Assembly: GCA_003054695.1 (NCBI GenBank)
Contig: QAZA01000050.1
Coordinates: 1 to 64,000, forward strand
Direction of reading: 5' to 3'
Source: Verrucomicrobia bacterium LW23
GTDB lineage: Bacteria > Verrucomicrobiota > Verrucomicrobiia > Methylacidiphilales > UBA1321
DNA length: 64,000 bases
The notes under the pieces were generated by a model. The model was given only the letters and a program-made list of their open reading frames with translations, was not told where the DNA came from and searched no databases. This document shows, one piece after another, positions 26,108 to 34,053 of the stretch (within the stretch, counting starts at the first letter, position 1; each line of letters starts with the position of its first letter). The position numbers and the translations under genes were made by a program.

Positions 26108-27535
26108 TCAGGCAATAATGCGCAGGTGCACAGACTGGATAAACTGGTCGGCCACAATGAGATCCGACACGACGACGATTTTGTCGCCGGGCTTGGCGTA
26201 GCCGCGTTCCTTCAGCTTTTGCTCTGCGGCCAGGATGTTCATGTCGGGCTGCGCCTGGAAATCGACCTGATGCGCGATGACGCCGTGGTTAAGCGCCAGG
26301 CGGTGGCAGAGGGACTTGGTGGGAGCGAACGCAAAGATGGAGGAGAAGATGGGGCGAAGGCCGGCGGTGATGGCCGCCACGTTGCCGCGGCGGGTAAACA
26401 CGCAGATGCCTTCAGCGCGGAGCTCGTTGGCCATGTGCACGGCGGAGGCGGCAACGCGTTCGGCGTCGGTGCCCAGCACGATGCCGGAGGGCCAGGCGGC
26501 GGTGCCGCTGCGCTCGATGCGGCTGGCGACGCGATCCATAATGCGCACGCACTCAAGGGGATACTGGCCGGTGGTCGTCTCGCCGGAGAGCATGATCGCG
26601 TCGGCCTGCTCGTACACGGCGTTGGCGATATCGGTAATTTCCGCGCGGGTGGGGCACGGGTTGGAGATCATGCTCTCCAGCATGTGCGTGGCCACGATGA
26701 CCGGCTTGACGGCCTTGAGGCACGACTTGACGATGCGGCGCTGGATGATCGGCAGCTCCTCGTAGGGCACCTCGATGCCGAGGTCGCCGCGGGCCACCAT
26801 GATGGCATCGGCCTGCGCGATGATCTCGTTGATGTTGCGCACGGCGGTCTGATCTTCAATCTTGGCGACGATGCGGATATCGTTGCCGCCGTGGCCGGCA
26901 AGGACGCTGCGGAGGAGCTTGATGTCCTCGGGCTCGCGGACGAACGAAAGCGCCACGTAATCGACGCCAACTTCCACGCCCACAGCCACATCGGCAAGGT
27001 CCTTTTCGGTAAGTGCGGGCAGGTTGACCTTAATGCCGGGCAAGTTGATGTGGCGGCGGTTGCCCATTACGCCGGGGGTCAGCACTTCGCACACGAGCTT
27101 GCGGCCGGTCTCTTTGGAGAGCACCTTCATGTGGATGACGCCGTTGTCGACGAGAACGGTGTCGCCGACATTGAGGTCGCCGATCAGATCGTCGTAATTC
27201 GTGTCGACAGAATACTCTTCCTCACTTTTTACGCCGCGCACCGTAAAGGTGAAAATATCGCCCACTTTGAGGTTGAGCTTGGTGGGGAGATCGCCAGTGC
27301 GGATGGCGGGCCCCTGGGTGTCCATCAGGATGCCGATGTTTTTGCCGGCTTCTTCGGCGGCGGCGCGGATGCGGGGAACGACGTCGCGCACCCACTCGTG
27401 CTTGCCGTGGGACATGTTGAGGCGGAAGATGTTAACGCCGGTATCAATCATTTTGCGAAGCATCTCGGACGACTCCGTGGCCGGGCCGAGGGTGGCGATG
27501 ATCTTCGTTTTGCGCACATGCGGGCGGGTGCTCAT
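26108..27535 (-). CDS. pyk: pyruvate kinase
   Basis: 475 residues from the ATG at 27535 (MSTRPHVRKTK), typical for bacterial pyruvate kinase. Motifs: KTKIIATLGP at the start, FRLNMSHG, MDTQGPAIRTG in the active-site barrel, the lid (B) domain about 75-170, and MVARGDLGIEVP followed by ATHMLESM for Mg/K and substrate binding. SGETTTGQYP is the domain joint, and the C-terminal domain may bind an allosteric effector. It makes ATP and pyruvate from PEP and ADP. In-frame codons upstream are not family-like. PEP is also consumed by the PTS proteins encoded at 47.7 kb. Confidence 0.95.
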   Translation of the reverse strand: MSTRPHVRKTKIIATLGPATESSEMLRKMIDTGVNIFRLNMSHGKHEWVRDVVPRIRAAAEEAGKNIGILMDTQGPAIRTGDLPTKLNLKVGDIFTFTVRGVKSEEEYSVDTNYDDLIGDLNVGDTVLVDNGVIHMKVLSKETGRKLVCEVLTPGVMGNRRHINLPGIKVNLPALTEKDLADVAVGVEVGVDYVALSFVREPEDIKLLRSVLAGHGGNDIRIVAKIEDQTAVRNINEIIAQADAIMVARGDLGIEVPYEELPIIQRRIVKSCLKAVKPVIVATHMLESMISNPCPTRAEITDIANAVYEQADAIMLSGETTTGQYPLECVRIMDRVASRIERSGTAAWPSGIVLGTDAERVAASAVHMANELRAEGICVFTRRGNVAAITAGLRPIFSSIFAFAPTKSLCHRLALNHGVIAHQVDFQAQPDMNILAAEQKLKERGYAKPGDKIVVVSDLIVADQFIQSVHLRIIA

Positions 27536-27630
27536 AGTGTGTGGGGCGGGGCTGTTGTGAGGTGTGTGGTTAATGAAAACAGGAAAGAAACGGCTGCGGG
27601 GCGCGGTGAGGCGCCGAGCGGCCGTAAATC

Positions 27631-27670
27631 GGTGCGAGTCGGTGCAAATGGGTGCGTAGCGGTGGCGGCG
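27631..27670. repeat. four 10 bp imperfect tandem repeats upstream of pyk
   Basis: The units ggtgcgagtc, ggtgcaaatg, ggtgcgtagc and ggtggcggcg follow each other without spacer between hisS and pyk. The 10 bp period is close to one helical turn. Whether this is a binding array or chance slippage cannot be told from one copy. Confidence 0.45.
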
Positions 27671-27701
27671 AAAGCGGCGTGCGTTGTTGAAGCCGAGGCT
27701 C

Positions 27702-28913
27702 TTACGCAACAACGCCAAGCAAGGACGCAACGGGGACCGTGCGCTGCTCGCGTGTCTGCAGATCCTTTAGCTCCGCTTCGCCGCTTTTCAACTTCGCGTC
27801 TGCTACAATTGCGTGACGAGCGCCGCGGGCGGAGGCAGTTTCGAGCTGTTTGCCCAGTTTGGTGCCAATCGCGATGGCGAAGTCGGTGCGCTTTCCGGCG
27901 TCACGCAGCTTCTGTACCAGTTCCATCGCATTTTCGCGAACTGTTTCGTCCGCTATCGCCACAAAATAATCGAGGGTCTGGGCGGTTGCCGGCGCCTTGC
28001 CGCGCGCCTTCAGCAGCTCGCCAAGAACGACGTCGCCCATGCCGAAACCGAGCGCTGGCATATCCACGCCGCCCAGATTCTTCAGCAGATCGTCATACCG
28101 GCCGCCGCCGCAAATGGCGCGGAACTGGCCGGTGCGGTCAAAAGCCTCCCACACGATGCCGGTGTAGTAGGCCAGGCCGCGCACGATGGTGAAATCGCGC
28201 TTGTAGCAGGCGCCAAAGCCGCGGACGGTGAGGCTGCGCTCCACGGCGTCCAGGCGGGCGCTTTCGGCGCCGTTGGCGAGGATGCCGAGGACTTCGTCCG
28301 CCAGGGGGCCGAGCTTTTCGCGCGTCTTTTCCTCCGGCTCGCGTTCGCTCTTGTCGATGGCCTGGAAGAAATCGTACCATTTCTCCTGCGGCACGTTCCG
28401 GGCGATGAGGAGATCGACCCAAAACTGCCTGTCGCTGAGGCGGATAACGAAATCGTCGGAGGTGAGGCCGAACGCGCGCAGGACGTCGATGGCCAGCGCG
28501 ATGTTTTCGGCATCGGCCTCGAGGGAGGGCTCGCCGAGGATGTCGCAGTTAAGCTGGTAATGCTCGCGAAGACGGCCCTTCTGGGGGCGCTCGTAGCGGA
28601 AGACCTGGGGGATGGCGAACCACTTCAGCGGCTTCTTGAAGTCGCGGTGGCGCTCCGCAACCATGCGGGCCAGGGTGGGCGTAAGTTCGGGGCGAAGGGC
28701 CACGTGACGCTCGCCTTTATCGGTAAAGTTGTAAAGCTGCGAGGCGATCTCCGCGCCGGACTTTTTCTGATAGAGCTCGAGGGATTCGAGCGGGGGACCG
28801 TCGTACTCGACGAAGCCGTAACGTGTTGCTACGGAGCGCCATACGGAGAATATGGCATTACGCCCGGCACACTCCTCGGGATAGAAATCACGGAAACCAG
28901 TCAGAGGGGGCAT
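27702..28913 (-). CDS. hisS: histidyl-tRNA synthetase
   Basis: 403 residues from the ATG at 28913 (MPPLTGFRDFYPEE). A class II aminoacyl-tRNA synthetase: motif 2 region ALRPELTPTLARMVAE and FRYERPQKGRLREHYQ, and the histidine-specific signature GLAYYTGIVWEAFD. ICGGGRYDDLL and ALGFGMGDVVL form motif 3, with a C-terminal anticodon-binding domain ending in a conserved hydrophobic tail. It charges tRNA-His in the cytoplasm. An in-frame extension to 28988 has no family support. No his genes are adjacent. Confidence 0.95.
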   Translation of the reverse strand: MPPLTGFRDFYPEECAGRNAIFSVWRSVATRYGFVEYDGPPLESLELYQKKSGAEIASQLYNFTDKGERHVALRPELTPTLARMVAERHRDFKKPLKWFAIPQVFRYERPQKGRLREHYQLNCDILGEPSLEADAENIALAIDVLRAFGLTSDDFVIRLSDRQFWVDLLIARNVPQEKWYDFFQAIDKSEREPEEKTREKLGPLADEVLGILANGAESARLDAVERSLTVRGFGACYKRDFTIVRGLAYYTGIVWEAFDRTGQFRAICGGGRYDDLLKNLGGVDMPALGFGMGDVVLGELLKARGKAPATAQTLDYFVAIADETVRENAMELVQKLRDAGKRTDFAIAIGTKLGKQLETASARGARHAIVADAKLKSGEAELKDLQTREQRTVPVASLLGVVA

Positions 28914-29472
28914 GCGGGGATACGTTAAAGGGCCTGACGTCTTACGTGGATTAAATACAAAAAGCGGCAGGAGATGTCCGGTGCGCATGCGTCGGCTTCA
29001 TGCGCGGGCGGGAACCTTGCCGGAGTGCACCTGGGGATATCCGGCTGGCAGGCATTGTAGCACGGGAAATCGCGGTGGCGCCCGGAAAGAATCGGGGCGG
29101 AGGCGCGAGAGCCGGTATTACGTCGGGCTGAAGGGGCGGGTACCAGTTTGGTAACGCCGTGGAGGGCCTGGCAGAGAGCGGAAGTGATGAGCGAGGGGCC
29201 TGAAGCGATGCCGCCGGGCTCGAGAGGCAGGCAATCGGAACGGAGCGTGCCGCAAATGGGCAAAATACAGGCCGAGGCCAAGGCGGCACATGGTGCGCCG
29301 CATCGAATCGTCAGCGCTTTGTGATCCAGAGACGCCCCCCGTAAGGGGATCTTGTCTCTGGACCATGCCATTGCCGCAAGCCGTACCTCACGCGGCGTGC
29401 GCGCTGGCTCCGTCATAGGAGGGCGCGACCGGCTGCGGAAGCCTGTGTGCGACGATCCGCCGGGGTGCCGGC
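28914..29472. other. 559 bp GC-rich non-coding stretch with a strong hairpin
   Basis: Between hisS and the IHF/HU gene I find no credible protein gene; the short frames are not family-like. The stretch is as GC-rich as coding DNA, which is unusual for an intergenic region here. A weak minus-strand -10 candidate TACAAT lies at about 29055-29060, for hisS. The clearest element is the hairpin at 29325-29362. A degenerate gene or a structured RNA could occupy this space. Confidence 0.5.
29325..29362. repeat. perfect 9 bp stem with inner C/G stem
   Basis: TCCAGAGAC (29325-29333) pairs with GTCTCTGGA (29354-29362), and the interior contains CCCC/GGGG that can extend the structure around a GTAA loop. 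No T-tract follows on either strand, so a simple Rho-independent terminator is unlikely. Confidence 0.6.
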
Positions 29473-29814
29473 TTACTCGTCGTCGTCTTCTTCGAGAAGG
29501 CCGGGATTGTCGGCGAGCTTCTGCGAGAGCTTCATGACGCGGGACTTCATCTCCTTGCCGGCCTTGAACTTAACCACGGCGCGGGGCGGAATGGGCACGT
29601 CATTCTCGGGTTTATTGGGGTTACGGCCCACGCGCGCCTTGCGGAGCTTCACTTCGAAGACACCGAAGTTGCGCAGCTCTACGGACTGACCTTCCGAGAG
29701 GCTCTCGGTCAGGTAGTCGAGCGTTTTTTGGACCACATTGAGGACGTCCTGTTGGACCATCCCAGTTTCATTGCTGATCCTGATAACAAGATCGCGTTTC
29801 GTGAGGTTCGGCAT
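29473..29814 (-). CDS. IHF/HU family DNA-bending protein
   Basis: 113 residues. The N-terminus NLTKRDLVIRISNETGM and LRNFGVFEVKLRKARVGRNP carry the HU/IHF dimerisation helices and the beta-arm, with the intercalating proline in RNPNKP. The sequence RNFGVFEV with KARVGRNP is closer to IHF than to classical HU. The tail LADNPGLLEEDDDE is acidic and about 15 residues longer than usual. Such proteins bend DNA in the nucleoid and assist sigma-54 activation loops, relevant to the urt promoter region at 38.3-38.5 kb. It is monocistronic, with a palindrome upstream. Confidence 0.88.
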   Translation of the reverse strand: MPNLTKRDLVIRISNETGMVQQDVLNVVQKTLDYLTESLSEGQSVELRNFGVFEVKLRKARVGRNPNKPENDVPIPPRAVVKFKAGKEMKSRVMKLSQKLADNPGLLEEDDDE

Positions 29815-30412
29815 GAACCTGTCTTATAGTCCTAAACCCGTGCAAATCAAGAGGAAAGTGATTGCGAACGCAATCGATACGATGCATGGCGACAAGCATC
29901 ACCAATATGAATAGTAATCATGCGAGTCAAATCTCATGAATCTCTCTAACATGTTATCCCGAAGCCCTTTAGCACTAAAAACGCGCAAGTTTTGGTTTTT
30001 AAGCAAAAGCACGGAAAAGGAACTTTGCCTTCATTCTGTAACGTCCTGAGCCGCACGGGAATGCGTAAAAATAATTTTTTGGAGGCCGCAACTGCAAACA
30101 TTCGTGGCCGCCGCGCGATTTCGCCGCAATCCCCATGCATCGACACAAAGCCTTCCCTTACAACAGTTTCTGTTGTTTACAACGTCCCGTTCTGCGCCTG
30201 CTGGGATGCCGCCTCACGCACGCGCGGTACACAATTCCCGATTCTGAGGTTTTTATGAGGTACAGCGCCAAGATATCGTATTTTTTTGCGCTGTCTTTGA
30301 CTTTTTTGCATCGGGAACGGCACGATCGGCCCTGCGGCGGCACGAAATCGTTGCGCAGAAGCAGCTTAGAGCTCCGGCCTTTTCCCTGATATTTTTCGCA
30401 TTTTACACGCCT
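29815..30412. other. 598 bp intergenic region upstream of the IHF/HU gene
   Basis: AT-richer than the surroundings with no plausible gene. It contains the operator-like palindrome at 29860-29875 and presumably the promoter of the IHF/HU gene. I could not identify convincing -10/-35 boxes or a terminator for the membrane protein gene that ends at 30413. Confidence 0.5.
29860..29875. promoter_or_regulatory. palindrome upstream of the IHF/HU gene
   Basis: GATTGCG-AA-CGCAATC is a perfect 7+7 bp inverted repeat centred 53 bp before the ATG of the IHF/HU gene, a position suited to an operator or a promoter-proximal regulator site. Confidence 0.4.
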
Positions 30413-31213
30413 TCAATACAAAAAGGGCGTCGCAGGGCGCGGGCAGCGGTTGAGCGTCTCCAGCTGAACCTCGGCGCGGTTGCCCTCGGCCGCGGGCACC
30501 ACCTTTACGGTGCCGGTAAGCTCCACCCAGTCCATGGGTTGCAGCTCCTGTACCAGCGGGCTGGCACCACGTATGGAGACGGGCAGAGCGGTAGAATCCG
30601 AGGCGCAGCACCACATAAAGAAGCGCACGACACGGAAGGTGCCCTCCTCCTCCCCCGGGTAGTACTGGGCGACGGTGCGCACGCGCTTGCCCTCCCACTG
30701 GGCGGTCAGCTCCGGGTTGTCGCCGATGTCGAGCACGTGGTTGACCTCCAGGTAGACCGGGCGGCCGGAGGGATCCGGCACGGGCATGGAGCGAGTGTCG
30801 CGGCCGGCTGAGAAGCGGGAAGAGCCGAGCGAACCGGGCGATTCGAGCATCTGCCGCTGCTGGGCGGCCACAAAGCTGAACGTATCCGGCGCGTAGTGGG
30901 CGGAGGCCAGCATGGGCACCAGGAGCAGGAATGTGAGCGCCAGGCCGCGCGCCGCGGCCATCCAGCCGCCCCTGTCCGCGGTCGCTGCCGCCGATGAGCG
31001 ATCCGCCTGGGGGGGCAGTGGCGTAAAAAAGAGGACATGCCACACGGCCAGAAGCACAAGCACAATGCCGCATATCTCCGCCGAGGTATGAAACCAGGGG
31101 ACGAGCAGGTTATTGAGCCTTTTGGCGGCAACCGCGTGGATAAAAACCGTGCCCCACGCGCCAAGCGTCAGGGCGGGCAGCAGAAAGCGGACGTGGCGCG
31201 TGAGGGTTTGCAT
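30413..31213 (-). CDS. TIGR03943/DUF1980-like membrane protein
   Basis: 266 residues. Two N-terminal membrane helices (about 8-30 and 45-65), a third at about 86-105, then a soluble domain. The C-terminal signature FFMWCCASDSTALPVSIRG resembles the conserved RF-CCA-D segment of TIGR03943 (YcgQ-like) proteins, which usually sit beside a YcgR-type permease. No permease gene is next to it. The CC pair suggests metal or thiol chemistry, but the function is not established. The ATG at 31213 precedes a typical membrane-protein N-terminus. Confidence 0.65.
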   Translation of the reverse strand: MQTLTRHVRFLLPALTLGAWGTVFIHAVAAKRLNNLLVPWFHTSAEICGIVLVLLAVWHVLFFTPLPPQADRSSAAATADRGGWMAAARGLALTFLLLVPMLASAHYAPDTFSFVAAQQRQMLESPGSLGSSRFSAGRDTRSMPVPDPSGRPVYLEVNHVLDIGDNPELTAQWEGKRVRTVAQYYPGEEEGTFRVVRFFMWCCASDSTALPVSIRGASPLVQELQPMDWVELTGTVKVVPAAEGNRAEVQLETLNRCPRPATPFLY

Positions 31214-31286
31214 CGGCGGATAGTAATACGTTGCGCAAAAGCGGTTTACGTGGGTTGTGCGCTTTTGCGGTTGGTTTAGTATACTC

Positions 31287-32375
31287 TTATACCTTTACCT
31301 TGAATTTCTCCCCCGATTTCACACTCTCCGCAAAGGCCGCCAGCCATTCGGCCAGCTTCTCCAGGTCGCCCAGGTGAATGCTTTCCACGGGCGTGTGCAT
31401 GTAGCGGTTGGGCACGCCGATGGAGACGCTGGGGATGCCGCCGCGCTGCACAAAAATGGCTTCGGCGTCGGTACCGCTGCGGCGGGCATCGATGGCGCGC
31501 TGGAAAGGAAAGTCCTTCTCCCTGGCCACGGCCTCAAGTCGTTCCACCAGAACGGGATGGTTAACGCTGCCTTTGCTGAGGATCGCGCCCTTGCCCATCT
31601 TGACATGGCCAAATTTCTTCTTGTTGGCGCCGGGGATGTCCGTGGCGTGGCCGACGTCGATAACCAGCGCGGCGTCAGGGTTGACGGAGTAACCTACCAT
31701 TTGCGCGCCGTACAGGCCATTTTCCTCCTGAATGGTGGAGACGGCGGCCAGGCAGCAGGGCAGCTCCGCCTTGTGCGCGGAGCACAGGCGCAGCACCTCG
31801 GCGGCGACGAACGAGCCGATGCGGTTATCGGCGGCGCGGGCCACATAAACGTCGCCACGCAGCTGCACGGGGCCCGCCACGTAGGTGATAAGGTCCCCGA
31901 TCTCAACAAGTTCCGCGGCTTCCTTGCCGCTGGTAACGCCGATATCCAGGTAGAGATCGCTGATTTCGGGCGCCTCGCCCTTTTTGGTGCGATCCTGCAT
32001 GTGCACGGCGATGGAGCCGAACACGCCCAGCACCGAGCCGTTTTTGGTGTGGATGTACGCGCGCTGCCCGCGGGCCAGGGCAACGTCGGGGCCGCCTACG
32101 GCGTCCACGTAGATAAAGCCATCATCATCAATGTATTGCACCTGAAATCCGATCTCGTCGCCGTGGCCGGCAACCATAATGCGGGGGCGCGCCTCGCGGT
32201 TGAGATACGCGAAGGCGTTGCCGTAGGCGTCGGTTTCCACATCGTCGGTAAACTGCGAGACATAGTCGACCCAGACGCGCTGGCCGCGGGCTTCGCCGCT
32301 GGAGGGGCTGGGTGTTTCAAGGAGCTTAAGCAGGAAATCCAGGGATTCTTGGCGCATAGATTGTCCCGCAAGCAT
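31287..32375 (-). CDS. M42 family metallo-aminopeptidase (FrvX-like)
   Basis: 362 residues from the ATG at 32375, which has one of the few clear Shine-Dalgarno sequences here (GGGGAGA). Co-catalytic metal ligands are visible in VAGHGDEIGF, ARAADNRIGS, QEENGLYGA (catalytic and metal-binding glutamates), VIDVGHATD and PNRYMHTPVE. M42 enzymes are large cytoplasmic oligomeric aminopeptidases that degrade peptides. The gene lies 51 bp downstream of the sigma-54 response regulator in the same direction and may be the last gene of that operon. A functional link to urea or amide sensing is not obvious. Confidence 0.88.
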   Translation of the reverse strand: MLAGQSMRQESLDFLLKLLETPSPSSGEARGQRVWVDYVSQFTDDVETDAYGNAFAYLNREARPRIMVAGHGDEIGFQVQYIDDDGFIYVDAVGGPDVALARGQRAYIHTKNGSVLGVFGSIAVHMQDRTKKGEAPEISDLYLDIGVTSGKEAAELVEIGDLITYVAGPVQLRGDVYVARAADNRIGSFVAAEVLRLCSAHKAELPCCLAAVSTIQEENGLYGAQMVGYSVNPDAALVIDVGHATDIPGANKKKFGHVKMGKGAILSKGSVNHPVLVERLEAVAREKDFPFQRAIDARRSGTDAEAIFVQRGGIPSVSIGVPNRYMHTPVESIHLGDLEKLAEWLAAFAESVKSGEKFKVKV

Positions 32376-32426
32376 ACTCTCTCCCCGGCCGTGTGGAAAG
32401 AGGCGGATTCCTGAATCCGGCATTCG

Positions 32427-33944
32427 CTACGCCTGCAGCCGCCGGTAAAGGCGACTGCGGTGCATGCCCAGGCGCTTGGCGGCCTCGCTGACGTTGCCGC
32501 CGGTGGCCTCCATGGCGCGGCGAATGAGCTCTTCCTCGGCTTCTTTAACGTTAAAGGACTCGCCCGAAGCCAGCGGACCGCTGGATTTGGCCGCCGCGGG
32601 CAGGCTAACTGCCGGGGCCGCGGCGGATGCCATCGGCGCGATCGGCGCCGTATCGGCAACGGGCATGAGATAGAGGTGCTCGGTCGAAATGGGCCGACCG
32701 CCGCTCTCAATCAACGCACGCTCGATAATATTCTTGAGCTCGCGCACATTGCCGGGGAAGGAGTACGCGTTCAGCATCGCCTGCGCATCCGGGGTGATTT
32801 TCCGAGGGGCCATGCCCATCTCGCCGGCCAGCGTCAGCAGAAAATGCTCGGTCATCAGCGGCACGTCCTCCGGGCGCTGACGCAGCGGCACGGATTTGAT
32901 GATGTAACGCGCCAGGCGGTAGTAGAGATCCTGACGGAATCTGCCGGCCGCGATCTTGGCCTGGAGGTCGGCGTTTGTCGCCGCAACCACGCGTACATCA
33001 ACGCGTTGCGTCTGGTTGGCGCCGACGGGCAGCACCTCGCCATCCTCCAGCACGCGCAACAGTTTGGCCTGCAGCTGCAGGTCCATATCGCCTATTTCGT
33101 CGAGGAAAAGGGTGCCGCCGTCGGCAGTCTCAAAACAGCCTTTGCGGTCCGCCGTAGCGCCGGTAAACGCGCCTTTTTTGTGGCCGAAGAAGACGGACTC
33201 CGTAAGCTCGGCCGGGATGGCCGCGCAGTTGATGGGGATGAACGCGCCTTCCCTCCGATTGCCGCCGTAGTGCAAAGCCCTGGCTATCAGCTCCTTACCC
33301 GTGCCGCTTTCGCCGGTTATCAGCACGCTTACGTTGGAGAAGCTCTGCAGCTTTTCGATATCGCTGCGGATTTGCCGCGCTTCGGGGCTTTCGCCAATCA
33401 GCCCCTTTATACCCCAGCGCGTGGATGTCTGGGAGGAGAGCGTGAGCAGCTTTTCCTCGGCCGCGCGTTTGCCGCTCTCCGCAATGCGCCGTTTGGCTAT
33501 CTCGGCCTCCAGCTGCAAGTTGCGCTCCTTCAGCTCGCGCACCATGCGGCTGTTATCGCTGTGGGTGCGGATTCGCGCCAGCACCTCGGGCATGCGGAAA
33601 GGCTTGGCGATGTAATCCGCCGCGCCAATCTCAAAGCCGCGCAGCACGCTCTCGATCTCCTGGCGCGAGGTGACAAAGACGATGGGGATGTCCCGCGTGC
33701 GTTCATCGCCCTTCAGCGTCTCGCACACGGAGAAGCCGTCTTTGCCGGGCATAACCACATCCAGCAGAATAACATCCGGATGGATATTCTGCGCCACCTT
33801 AATCCCCTGCTCACCCCGGCTGGCGATAAACACTTCGTACCCGTGCGGCTCCAGCGTCTCCGTGAGAATATGGATATTCTCCGGGCTGTCGTCGATGACA
33901 AGGACTTTGGGCGCCGGCGCGGCTGGTGCGGTGGAGAGAGGCAT
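32427..33944 (-). CDS. sigma-54-dependent response regulator (NtrC type)
   Basis: 505 residues in three domains. The receiver has acidic residues D18/D19, phospho-acceptor D62 in LLDVVMPGKDG and K114. After a coiled linker (about 130-170) comes the AAA+ sigma-54 interaction domain with Walker A GESGTGKE (211-218) and the sigma-54-contacting GAFTGA loop (258-263). A Fis-type helix-turn-helix (GNVSEAAKRLGMHRSRLYRRL) ends the protein. It needs sigma-54 to activate transcription from enhancer sites. It is encoded 109 bp after the hybrid kinase and is the likely activator of the two -24/-12 promoters at 38.3-38.5 kb. Confidence 0.93.
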   Translation of the reverse strand: MPLSTAPAAPAPKVLVIDDSPENIHILTETLEPHGYEVFIASRGEQGIKVAQNIHPDVILLDVVMPGKDGFSVCETLKGDERTRDIPIVFVTSRQEIESVLRGFEIGAADYIAKPFRMPEVLARIRTHSDNSRMVRELKERNLQLEAEIAKRRIAESGKRAAEEKLLTLSSQTSTRWGIKGLIGESPEARQIRSDIEKLQSFSNVSVLITGESGTGKELIARALHYGGNRREGAFIPINCAAIPAELTESVFFGHKKGAFTGATADRKGCFETADGGTLFLDEIGDMDLQLQAKLLRVLEDGEVLPVGANQTQRVDVRVVAATNADLQAKIAAGRFRQDLYYRLARYIIKSVPLRQRPEDVPLMTEHFLLTLAGEMGMAPRKITPDAQAMLNAYSFPGNVRELKNIIERALIESGGRPISTEHLYLMPVADTAPIAPMASAAAPAVSLPAAAKSSGPLASGESFNVKEAEEELIRRAMEATGGNVSEAAKRLGMHRSRLYRRLQA

Positions 33945-34053
33945 GGGTTAACTGATGATTTGTGATGGGCGAGCGGCTGCCGATGTTCGGGTTTGTCCCT
34001 GCTCAGTCCTGGCGATCTTCTGTCCCTGGCGGAATGCGGAAATGTCGACAGCC

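Noticed and set aside
28925-29416. 163-codon minus-strand open frame between hisS and the IHF/HU gene
   Set aside because: Pro/Arg/Ser-rich without a hydrophobic core or family motif, and it overlaps the hisS start region; treated as non-coding.
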